Notes: generated from the sequence alone by a model not told the origin. Shown: positions 7,978-16,160, counted from the stretch's first letter. The stretch: DNA of 64,000 nt from Paraglaciecola chathamensis S18K6 (GCA_000314955.1 BAEM01000008.1:44687-108686), one strand, 5' to 3'. A program made the numbers and translations.

Positions 7978-9288
7978 TTATTTATTGGTCGTTTGAGCGC
8001 TATCTGTATCGCTTACGCCGTGTTGTTTATTAATGAACTTGTCAAAACTAGGCAAGTTAGCCAGATTCCCTTTGTCGAATTCGCCTTGTGCAAATAAGAA
8101 AGGGTAGTAATACAGGCGCAACGTTTTATGGAAGGCTCGTACTTGCTGCTCGTACTTATGCGCGGCCACGGCGTCTGTTTCAGCGAGGCGAGTTAACACC
8201 CGTTGCAGTAACAGAGGCGGAGAGAGCAAAGAAGCGTACCCAGCTAATTCATATTTTTTCTGGGATGCAGCACGATATTCTTGAGAGATAGGAGCCGCAA
8301 TTTGGTCTCCGACCTGTTGAAAGGCGTAGTACCACTTCCACTCAAACATGCTTTGCATGGCGACATGGTCTTTCCATTCAGGGTAGGTTGCAGTGAAGGC
8401 GTCCATCGTGGCTTCTTTCGGGAGATCCCAGGCGTCGTTCACGGCTTCTCGCTGGGTTAGCATGATGTCGCCCCCCTTAGGAGAGTGAACAAATTTGTTG
8501 ATCGCTAAGTCACCTAAAATAGGCGTAATAAAGGCGAACAATACCCATATTCCTATTAACCCAGAGGCGACTTTAGGGCCGCTGTTTGCGTTCTTGCCCC
8601 AGTAAACGCTTAATATTGCCCAAAATGCTAAGTACATGAAGCAGCATAAAGAGACTAGCCCTACAGCCACCAGTGACGTACCACTGACCCACGCGCCCAC
8701 ATAAAATGGCAGCATTAAGCACAGGAAAAGCGAGATGAAACGTATTGCGCCTCTTGCTCCCCACAAAGCCCAAGGGGATTTAGCCGTGGTGACTAATAAG
8801 TCGTGCCTGCCACTACTGCGCTCGTTAGCGAATAAATCATGAAACAATAGGATGACAATAAGTGGTGAGAGCGCACTTATCACAAACAGAAAATCGATTT
8901 TTCCTGCTTGGGTAAGCTCTGCATTTTGGGTATCGCTTTCGTAAATTTGCCCTTCGATAGCGAGCATTTTAATGCGGTGCTTCCACGGGTAAATATCGCG
9001 CTCACCCAACGCCGCAAAGGCTAAATCTGACGGTGGTGAATAAGTAAGATGGAAGGTGTAATAGGCTAACATTCCGATTTCGTCTTGCTTATTTTGCGTG
9101 TCAGTGCGATCGGCTACATCAGCTGCTTTTAAGCGTTCAATGGTTTGCTGTTGTTGCGCAACCTCATTCAAGCCACTTTGTACTGAAAAACCAGATATTA
9201 AGATAGCGCAGCCTAGCAACACTAAAAGATACTTCTGGCGCAACATAAATCGCCATTCGCGGCTAAGTTGTTTAAACATATAACTCAT
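7978..9288 (-). CDS. ABC-2 type transporter permease (DUF3526-like), second permease
   Basis: This is a 436-aa inner-membrane protein. A TM helix near residues 18-36 is followed by a large periplasmic section (about 40-130), then a bundle of five TM helices (about 130-275) and a long C-terminal region. This matches the NosY/DUF3526 group of ABC-2 permeases. It starts at ATG 9288, overlapping the stop of the upstream permease by 4 bp (ATGA), so translation is probably coupled. With its paralogue and the ATPase it would form one transport complex in which the two permeases pair. Substrate and direction are not evident; ABC-2 permeases are usually exporters. Confidence 0.82.
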   Translation of the reverse strand: MSYMFKQLSREWRFMLRQKYLLVLLGCAILISGFSVQSGLNEVAQQQQTIERLKAADVADRTDTQNKQDEIGMLAYYTFHLTYSPPSDLAFAALGERDIYPWKHRIKMLAIEGQIYESDTQNAELTQAGKIDFLFVISALSPLIVILLFHDLFANERSSGRHDLLVTTAKSPWALWGARGAIRFISLFLCLMLPFYVGAWVSGTSLVAVGLVSLCCFMYLAFWAILSVYWGKNANSGPKVASGLIGIWVLFAFITPILGDLAINKFVHSPKGGDIMLTQREAVNDAWDLPKEATMDAFTATYPEWKDHVAMQSMFEWKWYYAFQQVGDQIAAPISQEYRAASQKKYELAGYASLLSPPLLLQRVLTRLAETDAVAAHKYEQQVRAFHKTLRLYYYPFLFAQGEFDKGNLANLPSFDKFINKQHGVSDTDSAQTTNK

Positions 9289-10748
9289 ACTAAGCGTTTC
9301 CCTACCAATCGAATGACAATGATTAGCGCTGCTATCCAGGCTAACAGCTGTAAAAATGCAGGAGCACCGCGCTGCAATCGAAGGCTGGGCGTATCAACAG
9401 CAAACGAAAAATCATCTAATACTTGCCAGTTTTGCGCATTTACCCGGGCTTTTTGCCCAGAGTCAGTGTCCTTGTTTCGATTCATATCAACTTGGTAGCT
9501 GAGCTGCTCCACATGAGCCTTGTTTAGTCCTTGCACGAAATCGAATCTCAGCTCTTCAGCTTCACGTAGGAATTTATGGTGGGTCTCTATGCTTGTGCCG
9601 GCTGTGAGCATTGATAAAGAGCGAATGGCTACCATCGGCGATAACCAACCGAAGTCTCTCGATACGTCCGTTTGGGCTAGCTCGGTTTGCATGCGCTTTT
9701 CGGCAAACTCATTTAACACTTGGGTTAACTTTGCTTCCGATGTCATGGCTATCACACCTCGATAATTGACAGGAAGCTGATCAATTGAGTCCACGTTATA
9801 TTTTTCTAATAAAGACGCTTTTATTTGGGCAAATGCTGGGTCGTTCGCATTGTGGCCATCACCTAATTTTCTCATTTCGGCGGCAACCGCAAAATCTGTT
9901 TCTAACTTACCTGCAGCAGGAACTGTGGTTATTGCTGTAGAGCTAGCGACTCTTGGCATGACCACACAGAGCAATATCCAAGTAAGTGCCAGCGCGGTAA
10001 AGCTTTCGCTGTTTTTGGAAAGTGCGCTAGAGCACAGTAATACCAACAAAGCCCAGACTGTCAGATACAGGGCATAACCCAAAACAAAGCCAACAATAGC
10101 CGTGATACTTTCACCTTCATGCAGGCTAAAAAGCGCCGAGATGGCTACAGGCACTAAAATGAGGCCGATGACTGACATTAAGGCCAAGCCTTTGCCTGCA
10201 ATTAGGGTGAAACCAGACGTGCCTTGAGATAGTAAATAGGTGAGTGTTTGGGATTCGCGCTCACGACTGACCGAGCTGTAGCCAATAAGAATGAGAAGCA
10301 GCGGAGCTAATGTTTGCAGGATAAAAGCCGGCGTTAGGCTACCAAGTTGAGTTAACGCTGTACCTTGTTTTTGGTCAGCGAACATCGCACTGTTTTGCCT
10401 ATGTCCTTCTAGAAATATGGAATTTCCAGTGTAGGCATCAACGCCGGGATCTAACACACTGAGTGGCGATGGGGCTCTAAATGCATAATGCCCATAGTGC
10501 ACCATTCTATGGGGGTGCCTGTCCGGTTGGTCTGCAAAGGTCTGCTCTGCGTCCTCTTGCAGCGCGTGACGGGTATGGCTTAGTTCCATTGTATTGATGG
10601 CGGTTACCACCACAGAAGACAATGTAAGGATCAAGCCAATTGCCAACACTGATATTGCTAATTTAGAGCGCAGCCAATACCGCCATTCGTCTTTGGCGAC
10701 AACCATCATTTTTGCAAAACGTGCTGTTGAAGATGAATGCTCGCTCAC
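9285..10748 (-). CDS. ABC-2 type transporter permease (DUF3526-like), first permease
   Basis: This is a 487-aa inner-membrane protein with the same architecture as the next gene: a TM helix at about residues 29-50, a long periplasmic insertion, then TM helices from about 135 to 275, a second soluble stretch, and a last TM helix near 465-482. The segment SVSRERESQTLTYLLSQG is the coupling-helix-like loop typical of ABC-2 permeases. It overlaps the ATPase gene by 4 bp at the start and the second permease by 4 bp at the end. It probably forms a heterodimer with the second permease. Confidence 0.82.
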   Translation of the reverse strand: MSEHSSSTARFAKMMVVAKDEWRYWLRSKLAISVLAIGLILTLSSVVVTAINTMELSHTRHALQEDAEQTFADQPDRHPHRMVHYGHYAFRAPSPLSVLDPGVDAYTGNSIFLEGHRQNSAMFADQKQGTALTQLGSLTPAFILQTLAPLLLILIGYSSVSRERESQTLTYLLSQGTSGFTLIAGKGLALMSVIGLILVPVAISALFSLHEGESITAIVGFVLGYALYLTVWALLVLLCSSALSKNSESFTALALTWILLCVVMPRVASSTAITTVPAAGKLETDFAVAAEMRKLGDGHNANDPAFAQIKASLLEKYNVDSIDQLPVNYRGVIAMTSEAKLTQVLNEFAEKRMQTELAQTDVSRDFGWLSPMVAIRSLSMLTAGTSIETHHKFLREAEELRFDFVQGLNKAHVEQLSYQVDMNRNKDTDSGQKARVNAQNWQVLDDFSFAVDTPSLRLQRGAPAFLQLLAWIAALIIVIRLVGKRLV

Positions 10749-11482
10749 GCTGCGCCTCGTTGGGCAAATGCCGCGTGTACTTGTTCGGTTTCAATTTGTC
10801 CGTTTTGCGGGGCTGAAAATTCGCCCACAAGCTCGCCATCACGCAATAAGCCAATACGATCTGCTACTTGGCAGGCACCATATACGTCATGGGTCACCAT
10901 TAATATGGTAGCGCCGCCAGATGCAAGCTCTCGAACGAGTTGGTTAAATTCATCGATAGCCACAGGGTCGAGGCCCGAGGTGGGTTCGTCTAACAAAAAT
11001 ATGGGTGCTTCGCGCAGCAAGGCTAACGCTATTGCGGTTTTTTGGCGCATGCCCTTTGAATAAGTTTGCATGTGGCGATCCCGCGCGTTACGTTGCAAAG
11101 CAACACGATCAAACGCTTGGTCAATCTCGTCATCTGATTTTTGTATATCAGCTAAAGACAAGAAATATTTGACGTTTTCTCTGGCCGTTAGATGAGTATA
11201 TAAGGTTGCGGATTCTGGCAAGTAGGCGGTTTTTTCGCGTACATGATTGAGTGCATTGATAACCTCTTTACCATCAACTTTCACCGAGCCACTGCTTGGG
11301 GCGTTAAACCCTAAAAGGGTCTTCAGTGTGGTTGATTTACCCGCCCCATTGCCACCGAGCAAAGCGTATATTTCACCCGCTTCAACGCGGAAATTGAGAC
11401 TCTTCAAAATGGAATTATTTTTAATATTGACGCAAAGCGAATTTGCCTCAATGACGGCCGTAGCCTGCACTATTTCTATCAC
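10745..11482 (-). CDS. ABC transporter ATP-binding protein
   Basis: This is a 245-aa nucleotide-binding subunit with all motifs present: Walker A GGNGAGKST (residues 43-51), a signature of the variant form YSKGMRQK (141-148), Walker B IFLLDEP (161-167), the D-loop SGLD and switch His198 (VTHD). It energises the two permeases that follow it. The start is a GTG at 11482 preceded by GTGAG; the predicted transcript leader is only about 13 nt because the promoter and Zur-like boxes lie immediately upstream. It is the first gene of the four-gene operon ATPase-permease-permease-TonB receptor. Confidence 0.9.
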   Translation of the reverse strand: MIEIVQATAVIEANSLCVNIKNNSILKSLNFRVEAGEIYALLGGNGAGKSTTLKTLLGFNAPSSGSVKVDGKEVINALNHVREKTAYLPESATLYTHLTARENVKYFLSLADIQKSDDEIDQAFDRVALQRNARDRHMQTYSKGMRQKTAIALALLREAPIFLLDEPTSGLDPVAIDEFNQLVRELASGGATILMVTHDVYGACQVADRIGLLRDGELVGEFSAPQNGQIETEQVHAAFAQRGAA

Positions 11483-11496
11483 GTGAAACTCACATC

Positions 11497-11509
11497 GTTA
11501 TATTATAAC
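11497..11509. promoter_or_regulatory. Zur-like operator 1
   Basis: GTTATATTATAAC is an exact match to the gammaproteobacterial Zur box core GTTATAnTATAAC as I recall it. It lies 15 bp upstream of the GTG start of the ABC ATPase and covers the predicted -10 hexamer. Binding of Zur-Zn here would block transcription when zinc is plentiful. Confidence 0.65.
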
Positions 11510-11530
11510 ATAATTTAAGATATGTTATAA
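11502..11530 (-). promoter_or_regulatory. Promoter of the ABC/TonB operon, embedded in the Zur-like boxes
   Basis: On the minus strand there is a -35 TTATAA (plus 11525-11530), a 17-nt spacer and a perfect -10 TATAAT (plus 11502-11507). Each hexamer falls inside one of the two Zur-like boxes. Confidence 0.55.
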
Positions 11531-11536
11531 TGTAAC
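11524..11536. promoter_or_regulatory. Zur-like operator 2
   Basis: GTTATAATGTAAC differs at one position from the Zur core and covers the predicted -35 hexamer. Together the two boxes form the arms (11496-11512 and 11521-11537) of a 17-nt inverted repeat with 16 matches and an 8-nt gap. Confidence 0.55.
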
Positions 11537-11660
11537 GGTAATGGTTTGCAACTAACAAATGAGAACAACTTAACAAAACATAACTATTCGATTAGTAACC
11601 GGTGCTATTTCGGTTTTAACCACTGTGATGTTAGGGCAAGGCGTGTTGTACTCTAAAAGA

Positions 11661-11719
11661 AAGATATCGAGACACCCATGATAAAAATAGGAAGATATCA
11701 AGACATCCATTATAAAAAT
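11661..11719. repeat. Two direct repeats upstream of the RAYT-like pseudogene
   Basis: Two 28-nt direct copies (11661-11688 and 11692-11719, about 24 of 28 identical) contain GATATC, GA-GACA-CCCAT and ATAAAAAT. The motif GACACCCATG recurs in the opposite orientation as CATGGGTGTC four times downstream of the GGDEF gene (15.2-15.6 kb). Short repeats next to a Y1/RAYT transposase gene are the usual position of its REP-type substrate sequences. Confidence 0.6.
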
Positions 11720-11830
11720 GGTTAATTTTCATCCCTCAACTACACTTGATGCGTGTTTCATTTTATTGAGTCGACTGTTTATGCCTCAGTCACGAAAAAG
11801 CCAAATCAGCTTAGTCGATACGCCTTATTT

Positions 11831-11904
11831 TATTCACAACATCCATGTCGTTCACTTCTTCGAAGCCAGCTAAAGCTGTTCAAATTATATTCCCGATAAA
11901 TTTG
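11831..11904 (+). mobile_element. Structured insert copy 1 (74 nt)
   Basis: Excision joins CCTTATTT to TCACTGTG and restores DTPYFHCVSRC exactly, with no target duplication. It contains four successive short hairpins: ACA-TCCA-TGT, CTTC-TTC-GAAG, CAGCT-AA-AGCTG, and a 3'-terminal stem CAAATT..AATTTG with a TCCCG loop. It shares the 16-nt core GCCAGCTAAAGCTGTT with copies 2 and 3. Confidence 0.7.
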
Positions 11905-12080
11905 TCACTGTGTGTCCCGTTGTGTACGCCAGTCTTTCTTATGCGGTACAAACACGCTGACAGGGCAAAGCTACGAGCATCGTCGTGGCTGGGTAGAAGC
12001 GCGTTTGTTGTTTTTATCTACTGTGCTCGCTATCGATAGCGCGGCTACCGCATTTGTGCTTATGCAGTAATGAGTAATCA

Positions 12081-12151
12081 GTAAAAATGTCGGGAGCATT
12101 TTACAACAGCTTTAGCTGGCCCGAAGGGCGTAAGGCAGGATGCCTGAAGTA
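12081..12151 (-). mobile_element. Structured insert copy 2 (71 nt, inverted)
   Basis: This copy lies in the opposite orientation, across the HxH motif of the transposase. On its own strand it reads TACTTC..., then AGGCA-TCC-TGCCT, GCCC-TTC-GGGC, the invariant CAGCT-AA-AGCTG, and ends with GTAAAATG/CATTTTTAC around a CTCCCGA loop. The stems differ in sequence from copies 1 and 3 but pair equally well. Confidence 0.7.
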
Positions 12152-12422
12152 GACCCATGTGGTGCTTTGTGTGGATAAAGCCCTAGCTGATAACTGGGAT
12201 ACCGAATCGGTACTAAAGCGTTATCACACGCTTCATAAAGGCACGTTACTGACTCAAAAATTTATAAACGGTGATACCTTAACCCAAGGGGAGTTAATCA
12301 CCCTTGATGATACCGTTGAAATTTACAGAAAACGCTTGTACGACATTAGCTGGTTTATGCGTGACTTGAATGAATATATTGCCCGTCAAGCCAATAAAGA
12401 AGATGAATGCACAGGCCGGTTT

Positions 12423-12494
12423 TATTCGCAGCCATCCTTGGCGCTCTCCCTGCGGGCCAGCTAAAGCTGTTCTAATTTATTCCTGATAAATTAG
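12423..12494 (+). mobile_element. Structured insert copy 3 (72 nt)
   Basis: Excision joins GGCCGGTTT to TGGGAAGGG and restores CTGRFWEGRF. The hairpins are GCCA-TCCT-TGGC, CCC-TGC-GGG, CAGCT-AA-AGCTG, and a perfect 9-bp 3'-terminal stem CTAATTTAT/ATAAATTAG with a TCCTG loop. It begins TATTCGCA, like TATTCACA in copy 1. Confidence 0.7.
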
Positions 12495-12995
12495 TGGGAA
12501 GGGCGATTTAAATCTCAAGCCTTGTTAGATGAAAGTGCCGTGCTGGCGTGTATGGCCTATGTAGATTTAAACCCAATTAGGGCGAAAATAGCCAAAACAC
12601 TCGAAACAGCAAAACACACCAGTATCAAAAAGCGCACTCACGCCGCTAAACATCATCACGCCCAACCAAGCACACTAATGCCCTTTGCGGGAAGTTCAAG
12701 GGAAAACATGCCCAAAGGAATCGCCTACTCCCTCAAAGACTACTGTGAGCTTATCGATACCACAGGCCGCTGTATTCGTGATGACAAGGCAGGTTATATC
12801 GACAACACTCAAAGCCCTATTCTAGAAAGACTAGGATTAGACTCAGCACAGTGGTTAGCCTTAACCACTGAATTTGAAAAACACTTCTGCTACGCAGCAG
12901 GCGCAGAGCAAATGATGAACGCCTTTAAACGCCACACTCATCATCAACGAATACGAGGAATGGGCAAAGCAAAAGAGCTGCTGAAGCGCGCTTAA

Positions 12996-13511
12996 ACTTA
13001 AATCAATCTCAACAAATACACTTATTGCACTGCTTGTGAGGCGGGCGCTTGTCAAAAGCTGCGCAATCGTCGCTGTTTACCCTTCTCAACACCTGAAATC
13101 CAAGTAAAAGTTCTTTCTCGAGGGCAGAAACGCATATCAGCACATTTTGATAGGTGGTAACTCAGATTCAAATTTTAGAATGGCTGTCTTTATAACTTCC
13201 TTTCTCTTTATCACTTCCTTTTAGCGATGCTGGCATCGTTAGTTAAAAGCCGCACTAAATCTGCTTAATCAAAGATGATGCTTAAATAGGGTGATACATC
13301 ATTTATGACCGATGAAGGTATCGAAACTTAGCCAAATAGCTAAGTGAAGCGGGCTCACAGTTGCTTTAAAATTAAAAAAATTGCTATTTCCTAGTAAATT
13401 CCACTGTGTGTTATATAGACAGTTTGCATGTATTCTCTACTGAGCTAGCAAGTGATTGTTTAATACTAGATAGCCAACGGTGATATTAGTCCTTAATCTG
13501 TAAAACAAGGT
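12996..13511. other. Intergenic region, no gene seen
   Basis: Nothing coding is evident. A short imprecise direct repeat (CTTTATAACTTCCTTT and CTTTATCACTTCCTTT, about 13190-13223) is present. The 3' part must carry the promoter of the GGDEF gene. Confidence 0.5.
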
Positions 13512-15185
13512 TTGATTTTGCGTTCTTACTTTCATTTTCGTGCTACATACTTTCTATTGTTGCTGGTAGCGTTCCCGGCCTTCGGAGAAGGGGCTTTGCA
13601 GCTATCAGATGGGAATAATACGCTAGTAGATACAAACTTATGGCATGCGCTAGATGACTCGGTTGATGTAGCAAACCTTGACGCTATGGGTAAGCTAGAA
13701 CGTATCAAAAGCACTCTTCAAAACGCACGAGTAATGCCGTCGCTGGGGGGGCAGACGGGGGCTTATTTTACCAAAGTGACTTTGAATATTCCCCAAAAGG
13801 GGCAGTATTTTGTAATCGTGAATGCTAATTTTATCGATATAGGGTTAGCCTCATATTCTTCGAGTTATCAACCAATCCCGACTTTTCAGGTGTTTTCTCA
13901 ATTGGAGGATGATAGCACTCCACCTCTGCTCCACTTCCAAGCCATTACAGTGCAAACCGCCACTGAAAATGAGCAAGTAGATTTGTGGTTACTTGTTAAA
14001 GCCAAACAGTTTCCTACGCCTGCTTCCCTTTCTATCTTGGATAGTAAAGAATTTTATCAGTACCAAAAATTCAATAATGGCATTTCTATAGCAGGCATTA
14101 CCGCAATGCTTATTTTGTCGTTGCTGGCCGTACTTATATATACGGGAACGAGAAAACGGGTAGCGTTAACCTGTGCAGGCTATTTAGGGTTTCACGGCGT
14201 TGGCTGGGCTGCAGCATCTGGTATGCTCAATGATATTTTTGATTTTCCCTTTAATTCAAGTTACGGAGGAATACTGCTTTTCCCATTCGCTATTGCATGT
14301 GCCGCGCAGTTTGTTTCTGATTTATTTGAATGTAGAACCGACCACAAAAAGCTGTTTACGTTTTTGAAATGGTTGAGTGTGACGAGCTTTATATTAGGTA
14401 CTGCTATGTGGTTTATGCCATTTACCTTAGCGTACTTGTTATCTCATTTATTGGCCATGTTTTGGATAGTACTCACGATCATTATTGGAGTCGGGATGCT
14501 TAAAAAGCGTGACTTCAGAGCCAAGTATTTTTTAGGCGGCAATCTACTTTATAGTATGACGTTAGGTTACTACATAGCCGCTCACAGCCAATATTTTGGA
14601 GAGCTAGCATATTCTGAATCTGCCGTAATATTCGCCTTGTCTCTAGACTGCTTATGTATTTTGTTGTGTTTAACTGAATGGTTTAAATTAAAACAAAAGG
14701 AATTTACTCGAAATCAATACTTGTCACGCATTGATTCGATGACGCAGCTAGGAAATAGGTTCTCCCTATCGGAGTGCATCCAGCAAATACCTGATTGCTA
14801 CGTCATTGTTTATATAGACTTGGATGGGTTAAAAAGTATCAACGATAGAAGCGGGCACGACGAAGGTGACAAACTTATTGTTAAAACGGCGAGTCTGCTA
14901 CAACAGACGTTTTATTCATTGGGCGACGTGTTTCGCTCAGGGGGCGATGAATTTGTAGTGGTCTTAAAGGCTACTTCAGCTAACAGTATTAAAAATGTTG
15001 CTGAGAATGCATTCGCACAAATGTCAGAGCTTTCAAATGAGCTAGGCAAGCAATGGCGCGATGCGGGTGTTAGCTATGGAATAGCAACCAGCCTAGAAGC
15101 GAAAGGGCCCTCAGAATGCATATCATTAGCTGACAAACGAATGTATCAGCACAAAGCAAAATCTAAACACCCACACTCACATTAA
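13512..15185 (+). CDS. Membrane diguanylate cyclase with 7TM sensor and GGDEF domain
   Basis: This 557-aa protein has a signal peptide (about residues 1-26), a periplasmic 7TMR-DISMED2-like beta domain (about 30-180), a seven-helix 7TMR-DISM membrane region (about 190-392) and a C-terminal GGDEF domain (about 400-550). The active-site motif is intact (RSGGDEF, residues 475-481), with metal-site D436 (YIDLDGLK), so it should make cyclic-di-GMP. The allosteric I-site RxxD expected five residues before GGDEF is replaced by YSLG, so product inhibition there is unlikely. Start: TTG at 13512 with AAGG upstream; no better ATG fits before the signal peptide. The 3' end is duplicated downstream in tandem. 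Confidence 0.88.
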   Translation: MILRSYFHFRATYFLLLLVAFPAFGEGALQLSDGNNTLVDTNLWHALDDSVDVANLDAMGKLERIKSTLQNARVMPSLGGQTGAYFTKVTLNIPQKGQYFVIVNANFIDIGLASYSSSYQPIPTFQVFSQLEDDSTPPLLHFQAITVQTATENEQVDLWLLVKAKQFPTPASLSILDSKEFYQYQKFNNGISIAGITAMLILSLLAVLIYTGTRKRVALTCAGYLGFHGVGWAAASGMLNDIFDFPFNSSYGGILLFPFAIACAAQFVSDLFECRTDHKKLFTFLKWLSVTSFILGTAMWFMPFTLAYLLSHLLAMFWIVLTIIIGVGMLKKRDFRAKYFLGGNLLYSMTLGYYIAAHSQYFGELAYSESAVIFALSLDCLCILLCLTEWFKLKQKEFTRNQYLSRIDSMTQLGNRFSLSECIQQIPDCYVIVYIDLDGLKSINDRSGHDEGDKLIVKTASLLQQTFYSLGDVFRSGGDEFVVVLKATSANSIKNVAENAFAQMSELSNELGKQWRDAGVSYGIATSLEAKGPSECISLADKRMYQHKAKSKHPHSH

Positions 15186-15617
15186 ACACTCACCCCTGAT
15201 TTCGCGGTATTACCCGCATTAACATGGGTGTCTCTATAGCTCGATGGCGCGATGCGGGCGTTAGCTAGGGAATAGTAACCAGCCTAGAAGCGAAAGGGCC
15301 CTCAGAATGCATATCATTAGCTGACAAACGAATGTATCAGCACAAAGCAAAATCTAAACACCCACACCCACATTATACACTCACCCCTGATTCGCGGCAT
15401 TACTCGCATTAACATGGGTGTCTCTATAGCTCGTTAACATGGGTGTCTCTATAGCTCGATGGAATAGCAACCAGCCTAGAAGCGAAAGAGCCCTCAGAGT
15501 GCATATCATTAGCTGACAAACGAATGTATCAGCACAAAGCAAAATCTAAACACCCACACTCACATTAAACACTCAACCCTGATTTCGCGGTATTACTCGC
15601 ATTAACATGGGTGTCTA
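15053..15617 (+). repeat. Tandem repeat of the GGDEF gene 3' end (three copies)
   Basis: Copy A (15053-15243) is the genuine gene end plus 58 bp. Copy B (15244-15433) repeats it with few changes, including an in-frame TAG. After a solo 25-nt unit (15434-15458), copy C (15459-15617) repeats it again without the first ~25 bp. Each unit ends with CATGGGTGTCTCTATAGCTCG or a variant (15223-15243, 15413-15433, 15438-15458, 15606-15619). That motif is related in inverted form to the repeats upstream of the RAYT pseudogene, so the amplification is bounded by a REP-like motif. Confidence 0.85.
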
Positions 15618-15626
15618 CGTAAATTG

Positions 15627-15785
15627 ATGCAACGCATAAGAACAAAAGATGACAAACTGTCCGCTTGGGTCAAACAATTGGTTGAGCGTCGAGGCAAAAA
15701 TAAAGCAGCGGTGGCACTGGCCCATCGACTCGAGAGGTTAGTGTGGATATTATTACACCGAAACGAAAATTATCATTCGGTAGCT
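15627..15785 (+). pseudogene. IS110-family transposase C-terminal remnant
   Basis: About 50 codons read RIRTKDDKLSAWV, LVERRGKNKAAVALAHRLERL and LLHRNENYH, the Transposase_20 C-terminal block of IS110-family enzymes. The catalytic DEDD domain is missing: sequence upstream is the GGDEF tandem repeat. The ORF continues to 16010, but codons after 15785 do not look like the family. Confidence 0.6.
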
Positions 15786-16009
15786 AACTATCAAGCATTA
15801 AATACCGGTAATACGCTGCTACGAACACAATCAAAGTCGACGATAAATGATGTTAAAGCGGGTTTCCCGTACTTAGCGATAGTCTGTACTAGGCAAGGTT
15901 TTCTAAAACCGAGTGGGTCTTTGAGACAGTTAAGTGCGGATCTCATTAGGACCAGAGAGTACGCCGATAGAGCTTTTCTCCGAATAGGCCGCAACGCGGT
16001 TAGCGGGTA

Positions 16010-16160
16010 AATGTCAGTACGACCCTTATTCATTCACTGTGACGCTAAATTTATTTGCGAAGGTGAATGGCAAACGCGTTCTAATAGAGAGGGAAGGTAC
16101 ATGTTGTCTTGACGATAGGGGAGCATCCATATATGTCTCTATAGATCGGTGTGATTACTT
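16010..16160. other. Short intergenic region with a degenerate REP-like motif
   Basis: CATCCATATATGTCTCTATAGATCG (about 16126-16150) is a decayed relative of the CATGGGTGTCTCTATAGCTCG motif. It marks the right edge of the mobile-element scar. Confidence 0.4.

Larger units (their letters stand above)
11781..12995 (+). pseudogene. IS200-like (Y1/RAYT) transposase pseudogene interrupted by three structured inserts
   Basis: Removing three inserts (11831-11904, 12081-12151 and 12423-12494) largely restores one reading frame. The N-terminus is MPQSRKSQISLVDTPYF, continuing HCVSRCVR, then HRRGWVEARLLFLST, then (after the second insert) HVVLCVDKA, DLNEYIARQANKE, CTGRF, and after the third WEGRFKSQALLDESA ... 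AYVDLNPIRA to the stop at 12995. These are the conserved blocks of REP-associated Y1 tyrosine transposases. Beyond the inserts there is an extra 14-nt duplication-like insertion (about 12045-12058) and a change in the HxH metal motif (CAGACC in place of an expected CACACC), so the gene is dead. Two open stretches (12159-12464 and 12522-12995) are fragments, not genes. Confidence 0.8.

Noticed and set aside
11496..11537. Fur box upstream of the ABC/TonB operon
   Set aside because: The arms match GTTATAnTATAAC (Zur) rather than GATAATGATAATCATTATC, despite the siderophore-like receptor.
11831..12494. Inserts as integron attC sites or tRNA-like genes
   Set aside because: The ends lack the RYYYAAC/GTTRRRY cores and do not pair with one another, and no acceptor stem or T-loop sequence is seen; the layout is four successive hairpins.
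12159..12995. Two separate hypothetical genes (12159-12464 and 12522-12995)
   Set aside because: Both translate parts of one RAYT-like transposase; removal of the insert at 12423-12494 joins them in frame, so they are pseudogene fragments.
15786..16010. Remainder of the 128-aa ORF as a gene
   Set aside because: Only the first ~50 codons match the IS110 C-terminus; the rest is not recognisable and there is no start of its own.
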